This document shows positions 1 through 8,614 of a stretch of DNA of 64,000 nucleotides, in pieces. Position numbers and translations under genes: made by a program. The notes beneath the pieces were generated by a model, which was given only the letters and a program-made list of their open reading frames with translations, had not been told where the DNA came from and made no database searches. Source of the stretch: Rhizobium sp. BK316 (GTDB lineage Bacteria > Pseudomonadota > Alphaproteobacteria > Rhizobiales > Rhizobiaceae); the NCBI RefSeq assembly GCF_014193695.1, contig NZ_JACHZR010000003.1, positions 682,001 through 746,000 on the forward strand, given 5' to 3'. How positions within the stretch are numbered: position 1 is the first letter of the stretch; each line of letters starts with the position of its first letter.

Positions 1-440
1 CCTGGGGCAGATAGTTGCACCTCATGCGGCTTTGCCAGTTGCTTCCGGAGCGCGGCGAGCGGGGTTTTCCTCTAGCGTTCTTATCGTTGGAAGAAGCAGG
101 ACTCGGCGTACTTACTCGTTACGCGACGTCCACATTAGGCGCGGACGTGTTCTTTTGTAAGTGCTAAAAATAACCGTTTTTAAATGGGATAGCAATGTTG
201 CGGCATCTCAATCCGCCTCTTGCTTGACGTGTGGTATGATGAAACCACACTGTTCGCCGTCGTTGACCAATGATCTTCGACGGGAGCGAGAATTACTGTT
301 TTTCGGTCCGCCCTGACTTCAATCATCGTGGCGTGCAGCCATCAAGGCCAGGCATGAATGCATGCGCGAATCTCATTGGCCTTCGCGGGCTGCTTGGCTT
401 AAAAGCAGGGCCAGTTTTTCAAGCGCTGATGGATCTCGCC
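1..440. other. Non-coding left end upstream of pdxJ
   Basis: No convincing gene is seen here. The stretch is AT-richer than its surroundings around 160-250. A 6-bp inverted repeat, GTGTGG (229-234) and CCACAC (245-250), could be an operator or part of the pdxJ promoter region, but no good -35/-10 pair could be assigned. The pdxJ reading frame stays open back to 270, but that extension does not resemble PdxJ proteins. Confidence 0.5.
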
Positions 441-1193
441 ATGCCCGCCAAACTTTCCGTGAACCTCAATGCCATCGCCATGCTGCGCAACCGGCGCGAT
501 CTGCCCTGGCCAAGCGTGGAAGGGCTCGGGCGCATCGCGCTTGCCGCCGGCGCTTCGGGGCTGACCGTGCATCCGCGGCCGGACCAGCGGCATATCCGCT
601 TTTCCGACCTTCCGGTCATCCGCAATCTGATCGACGACGAATTTCCGGAAGCCGAATTCAATATCGAAGGTTATCCGACCGAGGAATTCCTGGAGCTTTG
701 TGCTGGTGCTGCGCCGGAGCAGGTGACGCTGGTGCCTGACGATCCCTCGCAGGCGACCTCCGACCATGGCTGGGATTTCCGCAAGCATCAGGCGTTTCTC
801 ACCGATGTCGTGGCGCGGCTGAAAAAGATGGGATGTCGCGTTTCACTGTTTGCCGACGGCGATGGCGACGCGGAGGCGGTGAAAGCCGCGAAGGCGACGG
901 GCGCCGATCGAATCGAGCTTTACACCGGTCCCTATGGCGGCTGCTACGATGCGCCGGAGCGGGTAGGGCCGATTCTCGAGGGGCTCGGCCAGACGGCGGA
1001 TGCGGCGATAGCGCTCGGCCTTGCCGTCAATGGCGGCCATGACCTGACAGTGGCAAACCTGCCCGCGCTTGTGAAGCGCATTCCTGCTCTCGCCGAAGTT
1101 TCGATCGGTCACGGGCTGACGGCGGATGCGCTGGAATATGGCATGGCGGAAACGGTGCGCCGTTTCTGCCGGGCCTGCGGCCAGAAGATCTGA
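441..1193 (+). CDS. pdxJ: Pyridoxine 5'-phosphate synthase PdxJ
   Basis: Condenses 1-deoxy-D-xylulose 5-phosphate with 3-amino-2-oxopropyl phosphate to pyridoxine 5'-phosphate, the ring-closing step of de novo vitamin B6 synthesis in the cytosol. The 250-residue protein has the family start ([12 protein letters not shown]), the phosphate/active-site segment [10 protein letters not shown] at 44-53, the FNIEGYPT motif with the catalytic Glu near 76, and the C-terminal GHGLTADAL loop. The start at 441 fits homologue length. ATGs at 429 and 354 are in frame, and none of the three has a strong ribosome binding site, so the start is the least certain part. It stands alone, convergent with the reductase gene at 1243. 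Confidence 0.93.
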   Translation: MPAKLSVNLNAIAMLRNRRDLPWPSVEGLGRIALAAGASGLTVHPRPDQRHIRFSDLPVIRNLIDDEFPEAEFNIEGYPTEEFLELCAGAAPEQVTLVPDDPSQATSDHGWDFRKHQAFLTDVVARLKKMGCRVSLFADGDGDAEAVKAAKATGADRIELYTGPYGGCYDAPERVGPILEGLGQTADAAIALGLAVNGGHDLTVANLPALVKRIPALAEVSIGHGLTADALEYGMAETVRRFCRACGQKI

Positions 1194-1242
1194 AAGGAGA
1201 GGCCCGCCCTCGGTGGACGCGAGGGCGAGCCTTGAGGCCGGC

Positions 1243-2124
1243 TCAGGCGGTGAGAGCGGCCTTGTTGGCGACGAAATAGTCCTTGAGCGGCTGTGGCTCC
1301 TTGCCCGTCAGCTTGGTGAAATCGTCGGTGACGATGTCGAACTTGCCGGCGCGGATCGTGGCGTCGGCAGAAACCAGCATGTCGGCGACGAAGCCCGGCA
1401 GGCCGGCGCCGCGGATGCCCTGGCCGAGCTGTTCGTCGGTCACATCAACGACATCAAGCGGTTTGCCGGTGGCCTCGGTAACGAGGGTGGCGATTTCCTT
1501 TGAGGTCAGCGACTGCTTGCCGGTCAGCGTGTAGGTGCCGGTGCTTCCGGCGGCGAGGACCGAAGCGATGGCGAGTGCGCAGTCGTCACGCGAGATGGTC
1601 GAGATCTTGCCGTCGCCGGCCGAAGTGAACCATTTTCCGGTCTGCAGATTGTGCGGCATGCCGTGCAGATAGTTGTCGTGATACCAGGCGTCGCGCACGA
1701 TCGCGTAGGGGATGCCGCTTTCCTTGATGGCGTTTTCGGTGCCGAGATGATCGGGCGCGAAGGTGACGAGCGAATTATCAGGGGCGGGCATGGAGGTGTA
1801 GCTGATGTGCTTCACACCGGCCTTTACGGCAGCGGCGACAGCAGCCTTGTGCTGGGTCAGGCGCTTGCCCGGCGTGTCGAGGGCGTCAGTGCTGATGATC
1901 AGCAGACGGTCGACACCGGCGAAAGCGGCTTCGAGGCTGGCGGCATCATCGAAATCTGCCTTGCGGGTTACGACACCCGTGGCGGCGAGGGTCGCGAGCT
2001 TTTCCGGGCTGCGGGTCGCGGCGACGATATTGGCCGGAGCGACCTTATAGCTTTCGACCAGATGATGGATGACACGCTGGCCGAGTTGGCCTGCAGCGCC
2101 GGTGACGAGAATGGTTTCGCTCAT
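1243..2124 (-). CDS. NAD(P)H-binding quinone/NmrA-type oxidoreductase (QorB-like SDR)
   Basis: Atypical short-chain dehydrogenase of the NmrA/QorB type, 293 residues, expected to use NADPH to reduce quinones or related electrophiles in the cytosol. The N-terminal Rossmann motif GAAGQLGQ (about 8-15) is clear, and the NmrA-like body and C-terminal DxxKLTGKEPQPLKDYF segment match the family. The ATG at 2124 is preceded by GAGGACACC, a good ribosome binding site. It is divergent from an HxlR regulator, the same arrangement as E. coli qorB (ytfG) and qorR (ytfH). From that I infer regulation by the neighbour, probably in response to redox-active or electrophilic compounds. The exact substrate cannot be read from sequence. 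Confidence 0.85.
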   Translation of the reverse strand: MSETILVTGAAGQLGQRVIHHLVESYKVAPANIVAATRSPEKLATLAATGVVTRKADFDDAASLEAAFAGVDRLLIISTDALDTPGKRLTQHKAAVAAAVKAGVKHISYTSMPAPDNSLVTFAPDHLGTENAIKESGIPYAIVRDAWYHDNYLHGMPHNLQTGKWFTSAGDGKISTISRDDCALAIASVLAAGSTGTYTLTGKQSLTSKEIATLVTEATGKPLDVVDVTDEQLGQGIRGAGLPGFVADMLVSADATIRAGKFDIVTDDFTKLTGKEPQPLKDYFVANKAALTA

Positions 2125-2243
2125 GGTGTCCTCTAGTGGTTTGACAGGTGGTCTCAAAAAGAGAGTAACACTAGAATAGGAATTGACCTGAGGCTGTAAA
2201 GAAGGCAGTTTTTCGGGAGTTCGTTACCAAAAGGGAACCATCT

Positions 2244-2687
2244 ATGGCCGGAACAGTCGTCAGTCTGAAAGCCAGAGCGCGCCAACCAAAAGGACCGGCC
2301 GATGGGCCGGGAGGTGCGCGGCGGGAGATCGATCTTGCCAGCCTGGATTTTACCAATTGCCCGGTTCGAGACGTGTTGCAGCAGATCGGCGGCAAGTGGT
2401 CGACGCTGCTTCTCGAGGCGCTTGCCAAGCAGCCCTATCGCTTCGGCGAGTTGCGCCGAATGATCCCCGATATTTCCCAGCGCATGCTGACCCAGTCGCT
2501 GCGCGACCTGCAGCGGGACGGCTATATCGAGCGGGAGGTTTTTCCGACGAAGCCGCCGAGCGTGGAATACCGGATGACCGATCTCGGCCGCTCGCTCTAC
2601 ACGGCGTTGTCGCAGCTTCTGAACTGGGCCGAGGCGAACCATGACGAGGTTCGCGCCGCGCGGCTGCGCTTTGACGCAGAACAATAA
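2244..2687 (+). CDS. HxlR-family transcriptional regulator
   Basis: DNA-binding winged-helix regulator of 147 residues. An N-terminal tail of about 38 residues precedes the HxlR core, with the conserved [14 protein letters not shown] entry, the recognition region around [27 protein letters not shown] and the wing region [20 protein letters not shown]. HxlR proteins of the QorR/YodB kind often sense electrophiles through a conserved Cys; the Cys of the CPVRD motif (about residue 40) is present here. Divergent from the QorB-like gene, with 119 bp between the starts. The partial inverted repeat GTTACC-AAAA-GGGAAC just upstream of this gene is a possible operator. Confidence 0.88.
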   Translation: MAGTVVSLKARARQPKGPADGPGGARREIDLASLDFTNCPVRDVLQQIGGKWSTLLLEALAKQPYRFGELRRMIPDISQRMLTQSLRDLQRDGYIEREVFPTKPPSVEYRMTDLGRSLYTALSQLLNWAEANHDEVRAARLRFDAEQ

Positions 2688-2727
2688 AAGAGGGATCAGG
2701 GGGACGAGCCGCCTGATCCGGACTTGA

Positions 2728-3936
2728 TTACTTCTCACGGCCTTCCGTGAGGAAGAACAGGAAGGCGAGCGCCGGGAAGCAGAAGCCGATCCAGGCGGCC
2801 ATCGTCCAGCCGCCGGTTGCGTAAGCCCAGCCGCCGAGTGCGGAGCCGATGGCACCGCCAGTGAAGAAGGTTGCCATGAACAGGCCGTTCAGGCGGCCGC
2901 GATGTTCCGGGCTCAGCCCATAGATCGCGCGCTGGCCACAGACGAGGTTGGTCGTCACGCCGAAATCCAGGAGGATCGCCGCGGCCGTCAGCAGGATGAG
3001 CGCCGTCAGCGAGCCGTCCGTGGCGAAATGGCTGATGAGGAAAGAGCCCATGCCGAGCAGCATGGCGAGCGTGGAGGCGACCTTCGTCATGCCGCGGTCG
3101 GCCAGGCGACCGGCGATCGGCGAGGCGATGGCGCCGGCGGCGCCAGCGAGCGCAAAAAGGGCGATGCCGCTCTGCGATATGCCGAAGGCGGGGCTTGCGA
3201 GCAGCAGCGGCGCCGTCGTCCAGAAGAGGCTGAAGGCACCGAACATGCCGGCCTGATAAAGGGCGCGGCGCTGCAGCACGCGCGAGTTCAGCGCCAGATG
3301 TCCCATGGAGGCCAGCAGCTCCCCATAACGCAGCTTCGTGTGAGGGACGCGGGCCGGCAGGTTGGCGCGCAGTACGATGCCGAGTGCGATCATGACGGCG
3401 GCTGTGACGTAATAGACCATGTGCCATGAGGATGCTTCGGCAACGAGGCTTGCGAAGGGGCGGGCGAGCATGATGCCGCAGAGCAGGCCGCTCATGACAT
3501 TGCCGACGACCTGGCCGCGCGTGGCATCCGGCGCCATGCTGGCGGCGAAGGGAACGAGAACCTGAGCTGCGACCGAGGCGAGGCCGATGCAGAGCGAGGC
3601 CGTCAGAAACATTGATGGCGTGGAGGAGAAGGCCGCGCCGATGAGGGCAAGTGCGGAGCCGACAGTCAGTGTCAGGATGAGACGGCGGTTTTCGAAGAGG
3701 TCGGCAAGCGGCACCAGGAGCAGAAGGCCAAGGCCGTAGCCGATCTGCGTCAGCGTGACGATGAGGCCGGTTGCGGCCGGCGAGAAGCCGAGATCGGCGC
3801 TGATCAGGCCGGCAAGCGGCTGGCCGTAATAGAGGTTGGCGGCGACAAAGCCGCAGGAAGCTGCAAAAAGGAAGGTTAGCCAGGGGGATAGGGCGCGGGG
3901 CATGGCCGCATCCGGCGTGGTGGCTGAAACGCTCAT
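2728..3936 (-). CDS. MFS transporter, drug-efflux type
   Basis: Major facilitator superfamily exporter of 402 residues with 12 predicted hydrophobic segments in the inner membrane. The loop between segments 2 and 3 (PLADLFENRRLIL) and the matching one in the second half (AGRLADRGMTK) are the usual MFS signatures. The ATG at 3936 was chosen because GGAG lies 8-9 bases upstream; an upstream ATG at 3978 has no such site. A TetR gene lies immediately upstream on the same strand (94 bp), so the two may be co-transcribed, with this pump as the main target of that repressor. The substrate is unknown. Confidence 0.85.
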   Translation of the reverse strand: MSVSATTPDAAMPRALSPWLTFLFAASCGFVAANLYYGQPLAGLISADLGFSPAATGLIVTLTQIGYGLGLLLLVPLADLFENRRLILTLTVGSALALIGAAFSSTPSMFLTASLCIGLASVAAQVLVPFAASMAPDATRGQVVGNVMSGLLCGIMLARPFASLVAEASSWHMVYYVTAAVMIALGIVLRANLPARVPHTKLRYGELLASMGHLALNSRVLQRRALYQAGMFGAFSLFWTTAPLLLASPAFGISQSGIALFALAGAAGAIASPIAGRLADRGMTKVASTLAMLLGMGSFLISHFATDGSLTALILLTAAAILLDFGVTTNLVCGQRAIYGLSPEHRGRLNGLFMATFFTGGAIGSALGGWAYATGGWTMAAWIGFCFPALAFLFFLTEGREK

Positions 3937-4006
3937 CAGAAACTCCAGTAGGGCAATAATTGGGAGGATTGAATGCAATTTAATCGTCTGCCGCCACCCG
4001 ATCCCT

Positions 4007-4029
4007 GACCGAATGACGGTATTTCGGTC
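4007..4029. promoter_or_regulatory. Inverted repeat between tetR and the MFS gene, possible operator
   Basis: A perfect 7-bp inverted repeat, GACCGAA (4007-4013) and TTCGGTC (4023-4029), lies upstream of the MFS gene beside the tetR stop codon. It contains GAATGACGGT, which is nearly repeated (GAATGACCGT) at 4669-4678 just upstream of tetR. The shared core suggests one regulator binding both sites. A simple hairpin is the alternative. Confidence 0.4.
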
Positions 4030-4030
4030 G

Positions 4031-4654
4031 TCAAGTCACGAGCCGCATTGCGGCCTCTGCCGCAGCCATCATCTCTTTCTCGCCGCGTCCCGTCCTCCCG
4101 ATGACGCGCAGGCCCTTGGTGAGGCAGAGGAAGGTGAGGGCCGTGGCATCCGGGTCTACGGTCGGCGGAATGGTGCCATCGGCCTGGCCGATACGGATGA
4201 GATCGGCCATCAGCTTTTCGTCGGCGGAAAAGGCGGCGGCTACATGTTCTGCCGCTTCTTCGTCCAGCAGCGAGAGATCGTTTGCGCCGCCGACGACGAG
4301 ACAGCCCTTGAGGCCAGCTTCGCCATGGGAAAGCTCGGTGTAATACGTGACCATCTGGAAGACCTTTTCGCGGCCGGTCTTTACGGATGCGATTTTCGCC
4401 TCCAGCCGGCCGCGGCCGAGTTGACGATAGCGCTTGAAGGCAGCAAGGAAGATGCCGCGCTTGTCCTTGAAAGCCTTGTAGACGCTGCCTGAGGCAAGGC
4501 CCATGGCTTCGGTCAGTTCGCTGATCGAGGCGGCGTGGTAGCCGCGCTCGGAGAAGACGCGCAGCGCAGCATCGAGGGCTGCGTCCATATCGAACTCGCG
4601 CGGGCGGCCACGGCTGCGGGTCTTCACATCGGATGTCAGGGTGTCAACGGTCAT
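4031..4654 (-). CDS. TetR/AcrR-family repressor
   Basis: One-component repressor of 207 residues. The N-terminal helix-turn-helix covers about 20-67, with the recognition segment ISELTEAMGLASGSVYKAFKDKRG. The remainder is the helical ligand-binding domain, with Cys in GCLVVGG near 118, a position seen in the TetR_C_16/YcdC-like group. The neighbouring MFS exporter downstream on the same strand is the likely target. Near-identical GAATGAC[C/G]GT cores lie upstream of both genes and are candidate operators, which would give autoregulation and pump control together. The ligand is unknown. Confidence 0.87.
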   Translation of the reverse strand: MTVDTLTSDVKTRSRGRPREFDMDAALDAALRVFSERGYHAASISELTEAMGLASGSVYKAFKDKRGIFLAAFKRYRQLGRGRLEAKIASVKTGREKVFQMVTYYTELSHGEAGLKGCLVVGGANDLSLLDEEAAEHVAAAFSADEKLMADLIRIGQADGTIPPTVDPDATALTFLCLTKGLRVIGRTGRGEKEMMAAAEAAMRLVT

Positions 4655-4668
4655 GGCGCCTAATTAGG

Positions 4669-4682
4669 GAATGACCGTTTCC
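4669..4682. promoter_or_regulatory. Candidate TetR operator upstream of tetR
   Basis: GAATGACCGTTTCC, an imperfect inverted repeat 15 bp upstream of the tetR start. Its GAATGAC[C/G]GT core matches the site at 4011-4020 upstream of the MFS gene. This is inferred from position and from the shared core only. Confidence 0.35.
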
Positions 4683-4714
4683 AAATCAAGTAAAATTTCT
4701 GCGACGCAGCAAAA

Positions 4715-5632
4715 TCAGAGATCGAGTACCCAGGTCTGGCCATTGGCCTCAGGGCCGAACATTCGGTGTCTCTCCTCGGAGACAAGCCGGAAACCGGCCT
4801 TTTGGTAGATGGCGCGGGCAGTATGGAGGAAGTCGTTGGTCCAGAGCGAGATCTGCTTGTAGCCCTTGCGGCGCGAGAAGGTGATGCACTCATCGACAAG
4901 CTGTTTGCCGAGACCGAGGCCGCGGGCGGCCTTGTCGACATAGAGCAGGCGGAGTTTGGCGATGCCGTCGCCGCCATTGGTGATCAGCACCGAGCCGAGA
5001 TTAATGCCGCTGCGCTCGGCGATCCAGCAATGCTCCATCTCGGGGTCGAAATTGGCGAGGAACTTTCCGGCGACTTCGGCGACCAGCCCTTCGAAACGCA
5101 GGTCCCAGCCATATTCCTCGGCATAGAAGCGTCCCTGGCTCTGGACGATCCAGCCGATGTCACCGGCGCGATGCGGGCGGATGATGGCGCTCGCCGGTTT
5201 TGCCTGAGGGTCAAGGATCGCGCGGATGGTCTGCATCGCGGCAACGGCGGCCTGCGGCTCGCCATCGGCCAGCGTGTCGAAGCGGGCAGCGATCTGGGCA
5301 TTGGAGCGGCTGCCAAGCTCTTCGAACTGAGCGCGTCCCTTGGCGGTGACAGTGAGAATCTGGCTGCGCTGATCGGCGGGATCGAGCGTTGCCTCGATCA
5401 GCTCTTCCTCGCGGAAGCGCTTGAGGATGCGGCTCAGATAGGCGGGGTCTAGCTGCAGGTCGCGGGCGAGGGCGCCGGCATTGACGCCATTGTGGGCGCC
5501 GATCTCGAAGAGCACGCGCGCATCCGTCAGCGTGAAGGAGGTATCGAGATAGGCCTTGTTCAGAAGGCCGAGGAAGTTCGTGTAGAAGCGATTGAATTCG
5601 CGGGCGGATTCGATGAGGGCAATATCGGTCAT
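4715..5632 (-). CDS. MarR-family regulator fused to GNAT acetyltransferase
   Basis: Two-domain protein of 305 residues. Residues 1-145 are a MarR winged helix (TLTDARVLFEIG, then GALARDLQLDPAYLSRILKRFREEELI and the wing LDPADQRSQILTVT). Residues about 147-305 are a GNAT N-acetyltransferase with the acetyl-CoA pyrophosphate loop ARGLGLGKQLVDE and the C-terminal ARAIYQKAGF motif. Such fusions are widespread in soil bacteria, but few have known substrates. A plausible role is a regulator whose acetyltransferase half detoxifies or modifies the inducing amine; this is inference. It is transcribed alone, 62 bp upstream of the racemase stop. Confidence 0.88.
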   Translation of the reverse strand: MTDIALIESAREFNRFYTNFLGLLNKAYLDTSFTLTDARVLFEIGAHNGVNAGALARDLQLDPAYLSRILKRFREEELIEATLDPADQRSQILTVTAKGRAQFEELGSRSNAQIAARFDTLADGEPQAAVAAMQTIRAILDPQAKPASAIIRPHRAGDIGWIVQSQGRFYAEEYGWDLRFEGLVAEVAGKFLANFDPEMEHCWIAERSGINLGSVLITNGGDGIAKLRLLYVDKAARGLGLGKQLVDECITFSRRKGYKQISLWTNDFLHTARAIYQKAGFRLVSEERHRMFGPEANGQTWVLDL

Positions 5633-5694
5633 GGCAGGGTCTCCTGACAGAAACCCTGCTGCTTTTATTTGACTGAGTCAACTAAATTGATGAC

Positions 5695-6417
5695 TCAAGC
5701 CGCGTCTTCTTCTTCGTTTGGGAGTTCTCCCTCGAAGGCGAAATCGACGGCGGCGCGGGCGTGGATCGTCGTCGTGTCGAAGCCGGGCAGGGGCAGATGA
5801 TCGGGATCGAGGATGAGGCAGATCTCGGTGCAGCCGAGGATGATGCTGTCGGCGCCCTTGGCGTGGGCGCGTTCGATTACGGCCATCAGTTTTTCACGTG
5901 AGCTGTCGAGCACCTTGCCGGCGCAGAGCTCGTTGAAGATGATGTCATGGACGGTCGTGCGGTCGGCGGCATCAGGCACGACGATGTCCAGACCGAGGCT
6001 CTTCATGCGGTCGGTATAGAAGCCGTGCTCCATCGTGTAGCGCGTGGCGAGCAGCAGCGGGCGCTTGCAGCCTGCTGCATGGATCGTCGTGGCGGTCTCG
6101 TCGATAATGTGGATCAGCGGCACGGAGATGTGTGTTGCAACTTCGGGCGCGATCAGATGCATGGTGTTGGTGCAGATGAGCACGCAATCGGCTCCGGCAA
6201 TCTGCAGGCGCAACGCAACATCGCCGAGGCGGGAGGCAGCCATATCCCAGGCGCCGGCCTTCTGCAGGGCAACGATCTCCTCGAAATTCACTGAATGCAG
6301 AACGAGCTCGGCGGAGGCCAGTCCGCCCAGGCGCTCGCGCACCATCTCGTTGATGAGGCGGTAATAGACTGCGGAACTTTCAAAGCTCATGCCGCCGATC
6401 AGGCCGATTGTTTTCAT
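5695..6417 (-). CDS. Aspartate/glutamate racemase family protein
   Basis: Cofactor-independent racemase of 240 residues, interconverting L- and D-aspartate or a related acidic amino acid by a two-cysteine mechanism. Both catalytic cysteines are visible, Cys82 in CTNTMH and Cys196 in GCTEI, as is the N-terminal IGLIGGMSFESS motif typical of the YgeA/RacX branch. The ATG at 6417 follows a GGGAG ribosome binding site; an in-frame ATG farther upstream lacks one. It is divergent from an Lrp/AsnC regulator, which probably controls it in response to an amino acid. Substrate choice (Asp, Glu or a broader range) cannot be settled from sequence. Confidence 0.87.
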   Translation of the reverse strand: MKTIGLIGGMSFESSAVYYRLINEMVRERLGGLASAELVLHSVNFEEIVALQKAGAWDMAASRLGDVALRLQIAGADCVLICTNTMHLIAPEVATHISVPLIHIIDETATTIHAAGCKRPLLLATRYTMEHGFYTDRMKSLGLDIVVPDAADRTTVHDIIFNELCAGKVLDSSREKLMAVIERAHAKGADSIILGCTEICLILDPDHLPLPGFDTTTIHARAAVDFAFEGELPNEEEDAA

Positions 6418-6567
6418 GGATGGTCGCTCCCTCTGGTGTTTTAGGATGCGTTGATGATGCGGCAAATCGGGCGCGGTGTGTTTGCGTTGTTTGTGCTTTG
6501 GCATTGTTCTGTGCTAAACTTTTGTGTCATTTTTCAGTTTCCTGCAAAATTCCAGCGTAGGTTCATC

Positions 6568-7029
6568 ATGATCGACGATCGCGACAGGCGGATTCTCGAT
6601 ATCCTGCAGAATGATGCGAGCATCTCCGTGACCGATCTTGCAGAACGCGTGGCGCTTTCGGTCTCGGCTTGCTCACGGCGCATCCAGCGGCTGGAGGAGA
6701 GCGGTTATATCGCGCGGCGCATCGTCGTGCTCGACCGGGAGCGGATGGGCGTGCCGACGACGCTGTTTGCGCTCATCAAGACGGCACATCACTCCGACGA
6801 GTGGACGGAGAGCTTCCGGCGGGCGATCAGTGACATTCCCGAGATTGTCGAGGCGCACCGGCTGACGGGCAATTATGATTACATCCTCAAGATCGTACTG
6901 CCGCGCGTGGAGCATTACGATGTCATCTACAAACGGATCGTGCGCAGAATCGAGCTTTTCGACGTGTCGGCTTCGATCTCGATGGAACTGTTGAAACATG
7001 GTACGTCCATACCCGTCTCCTATGCCTGA
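6568..7029 (+). CDS. Lrp/AsnC-family transcriptional regulator
   Basis: Feast/famine regulator of 153 residues. The N-terminal helix-turn-helix (RILDILQNDASISVTDLAERV, then SVSACSRRIQRLEESG) is followed by the RAM ligand-binding domain with the GxYDYILKI strand (TGNYDYILKIV). These proteins form dimers to octamers and usually bind an amino acid. Start 6568 is the Met that gives the standard length; the frame remains open upstream. It is divergent from the amino-acid racemase, so I infer that it regulates that gene and itself from the 150-bp shared intergenic region. Confidence 0.9.
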   Translation: MIDDRDRRILDILQNDASISVTDLAERVALSVSACSRRIQRLEESGYIARRIVVLDRERMGVPTTLFALIKTAHHSDEWTESFRRAISDIPEIVEAHRLTGNYDYILKIVLPRVEHYDVIYKRIVRRIELFDVSASISMELLKHGTSIPVSYA

Positions 7030-7117
7030 CGTTGTGGGGAGATATGCCGAAACGGCGGTTGAAACCTTCGTTCGAAAGGCGACATTTGTTGCAGCGCAAT
7101 GACGAAAGGGTAGGGTC

Positions 7118-8383
7118 ATGAGCGAACATCATGTCGTCGTTGTCGGCGGCGGCTTCGGCGGGCTGCAGCTCGTCAACGGATTGAAGGGTGCGGGTGCGAA
7201 GATCACGCTCATCGACCGGCGCAACCACCATCTCTTCCAGCCGCTGCTTTATCAAGTGGCAACGACAATCCTATCCACCTCGGAGATCGCCTGGCCGATC
7301 CGCCATCTCTACGCCGACCGGCCCGAGGTGACGACGCTGCTCGGCGAGGTCAATGGCGTCGATGTCAAGGCAAAGAGTGTTTCGCTGCGCAGCGGCATGG
7401 TGCTGAACTACGACACGCTGGTGCTCGCCACCGGCGCCACGCATGCCTATTTCGGTCACGACGAATGGGAGCCGGTGGCACCTGGCCTGAAGACGCTGGA
7501 GGATGCGACAACGATCCGCCGCCGCGTGCTGCTCGCCTTCGAGCGAGCGGAAGTGGAAAGTGATCCGGCCGCACGCGACGCGCTTTTGACCTTTTCCATC
7601 GTCGGCGCAGGCCCGACGGGCGTCGAGCTTGCCGGTATCATTGCCGAGCTGGCGCATTTCACGCTGCCGAAGGAATTCCGCAAGATCGACACGCACAAGA
7701 CCCGCGTCGTGCTGATCGAGGCCGGTCCGCGCGTGCTGCCCGCCTTTGCCGAGGAGCTTTCGGCCTATGCGCAGAAGGCACTGGAAAAGCTCGGCGTCGA
7801 GGTGCTGAGGGGAACGCCGGTGACGCAGTGCACGGCTGATGGCGTGACTGTTGGCGAAAACTTCATTCCGAGCCGGACGATCGTCTGGGCGGCGGGCGTG
7901 CAGGCCTCGCATGCGGCGCGCTGGCTTGGCGTGCCGGCCGACCGGGCAGGGCGCGCTATCGTCGAGAAGGATCTGACCGCACCAGGCCTGCCCGATGTCT
8001 TCGTGATCGGCGATACGGCCTCCGTCATCAGGGAAAACGGCAAGCCGGTGCCGGGCATTGCGCCGGCCGCCAAGCAGCAGGGCGGCTATGTGGCGAAGGT
8101 CATTCGCGCCCGCATATCCGGCAAGCCTGCGCCGGCGCCGTTCAAATACTGGCATCAGGGCAGCCTGGCGACGATCGGCAAGAGTGCTGCCATCATCGAT
8201 TTCGGCCGCTTCAAGCTCAAGGGCTGGCTCGCCTGGTGGATCTGGGGTCTTGCGCATATCTACTTCCTGATCGGCACGCGCTCGCGCTTTACCGTCGCCT
8301 GGAACTGGCTGTGGATTTATCTTAGCGGCCAGCACAGCGCCCGGCTGATCACCCAGCGCGAGACGATGCGCGACGACGGGTAG
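7118..8383 (+). CDS. ndh: Type II NADH:quinone oxidoreductase (NDH-2)
   Basis: Single-subunit, non-proton-pumping NADH dehydrogenase of 421 residues, feeding electrons from NADH through FAD to the quinone pool on the cytoplasmic face of the inner membrane. The FAD dinucleotide-binding motif VVVGGGFGG is at about 7-15, and the NADH-binding GAGPTGVELAG is in the middle. The second FAD motif is VFVIGDTA, followed by the NDH-2 quinone-site segment APAAKQQGGYV. The C-terminal KGWLAWWIWGLAHIYFLIGTRSR region is the amphipathic membrane anchor. Standalone gene; AGGGTAGGG precedes the ATG. It lets the cell reoxidise NADH without building proton motive force. Confidence 0.93.
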   Translation: MSEHHVVVVGGGFGGLQLVNGLKGAGAKITLIDRRNHHLFQPLLYQVATTILSTSEIAWPIRHLYADRPEVTTLLGEVNGVDVKAKSVSLRSGMVLNYDTLVLATGATHAYFGHDEWEPVAPGLKTLEDATTIRRRVLLAFERAEVESDPAARDALLTFSIVGAGPTGVELAGIIAELAHFTLPKEFRKIDTHKTRVVLIEAGPRVLPAFAEELSAYAQKALEKLGVEVLRGTPVTQCTADGVTVGENFIPSRTIVWAAGVQASHAARWLGVPADRAGRAIVEKDLTAPGLPDVFVIGDTASVIRENGKPVPGIAPAAKQQGGYVAKVIRARISGKPAPAPFKYWHQGSLATIGKSAAIIDFGRFKLKGWLAWWIWGLAHIYFLIGTRSRFTVAWNWLWIYLSGQHSARLITQRETMRDDG

Positions 8384-8485
8384 GGAGAGGTATTTTGCTT
8401 TCACGTCTTGTGAGGGTGCCGGCAGGAAAAGGGCAGTTTTTGACGCTGACATCAGTTTATTGACGAGCGTCCGCTGCTTGCTCGG

Positions 8486-8553
8486 CGTCATGCTCGAGCT
8501 TGTCCCGAGGATCCGCTACGTCGCAGATGCTCGGGACAAGCCCGAGCATGACG
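8486..8553. repeat. RIME1-like palindromic intergenic repeat
   Basis: Two 28-bp arms (8486-8513 and 8526-8553) are inverted copies with a few mismatches, built around GCTCGGGCTTGTCCCGAG, giving a long hairpin in the intergenic space downstream of ndh. The same family recurs at 40427-40512. It fits the Rhizobium-specific intergenic mosaic elements (RIME1). Non-coding; it may affect 3' mRNA ends. Confidence 0.8.
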
Positions 8554-8580
8554 AAAGTGCGGATGCGGGCTCAGCAGTCT

Positions 8581-8607
8581 AAGGGCGGCTTCCGGAGCCG
8601 CCCTTTT
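8581..8607. terminator. Hairpin terminator between ndh and the alcohol dehydrogenase
   Basis: A perfect 10-bp stem, AAGGGCGGCT (8581-8590) and AGCCGCCCTT (8596-8605), with a TCCGG loop and TTTTC after it on the + strand. It sits just past the 3' end of the minus-strand alcohol dehydrogenase gene and may stop transcription from both sides. Confidence 0.7.
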
Positions 8608-8614
8608 CATTTCA

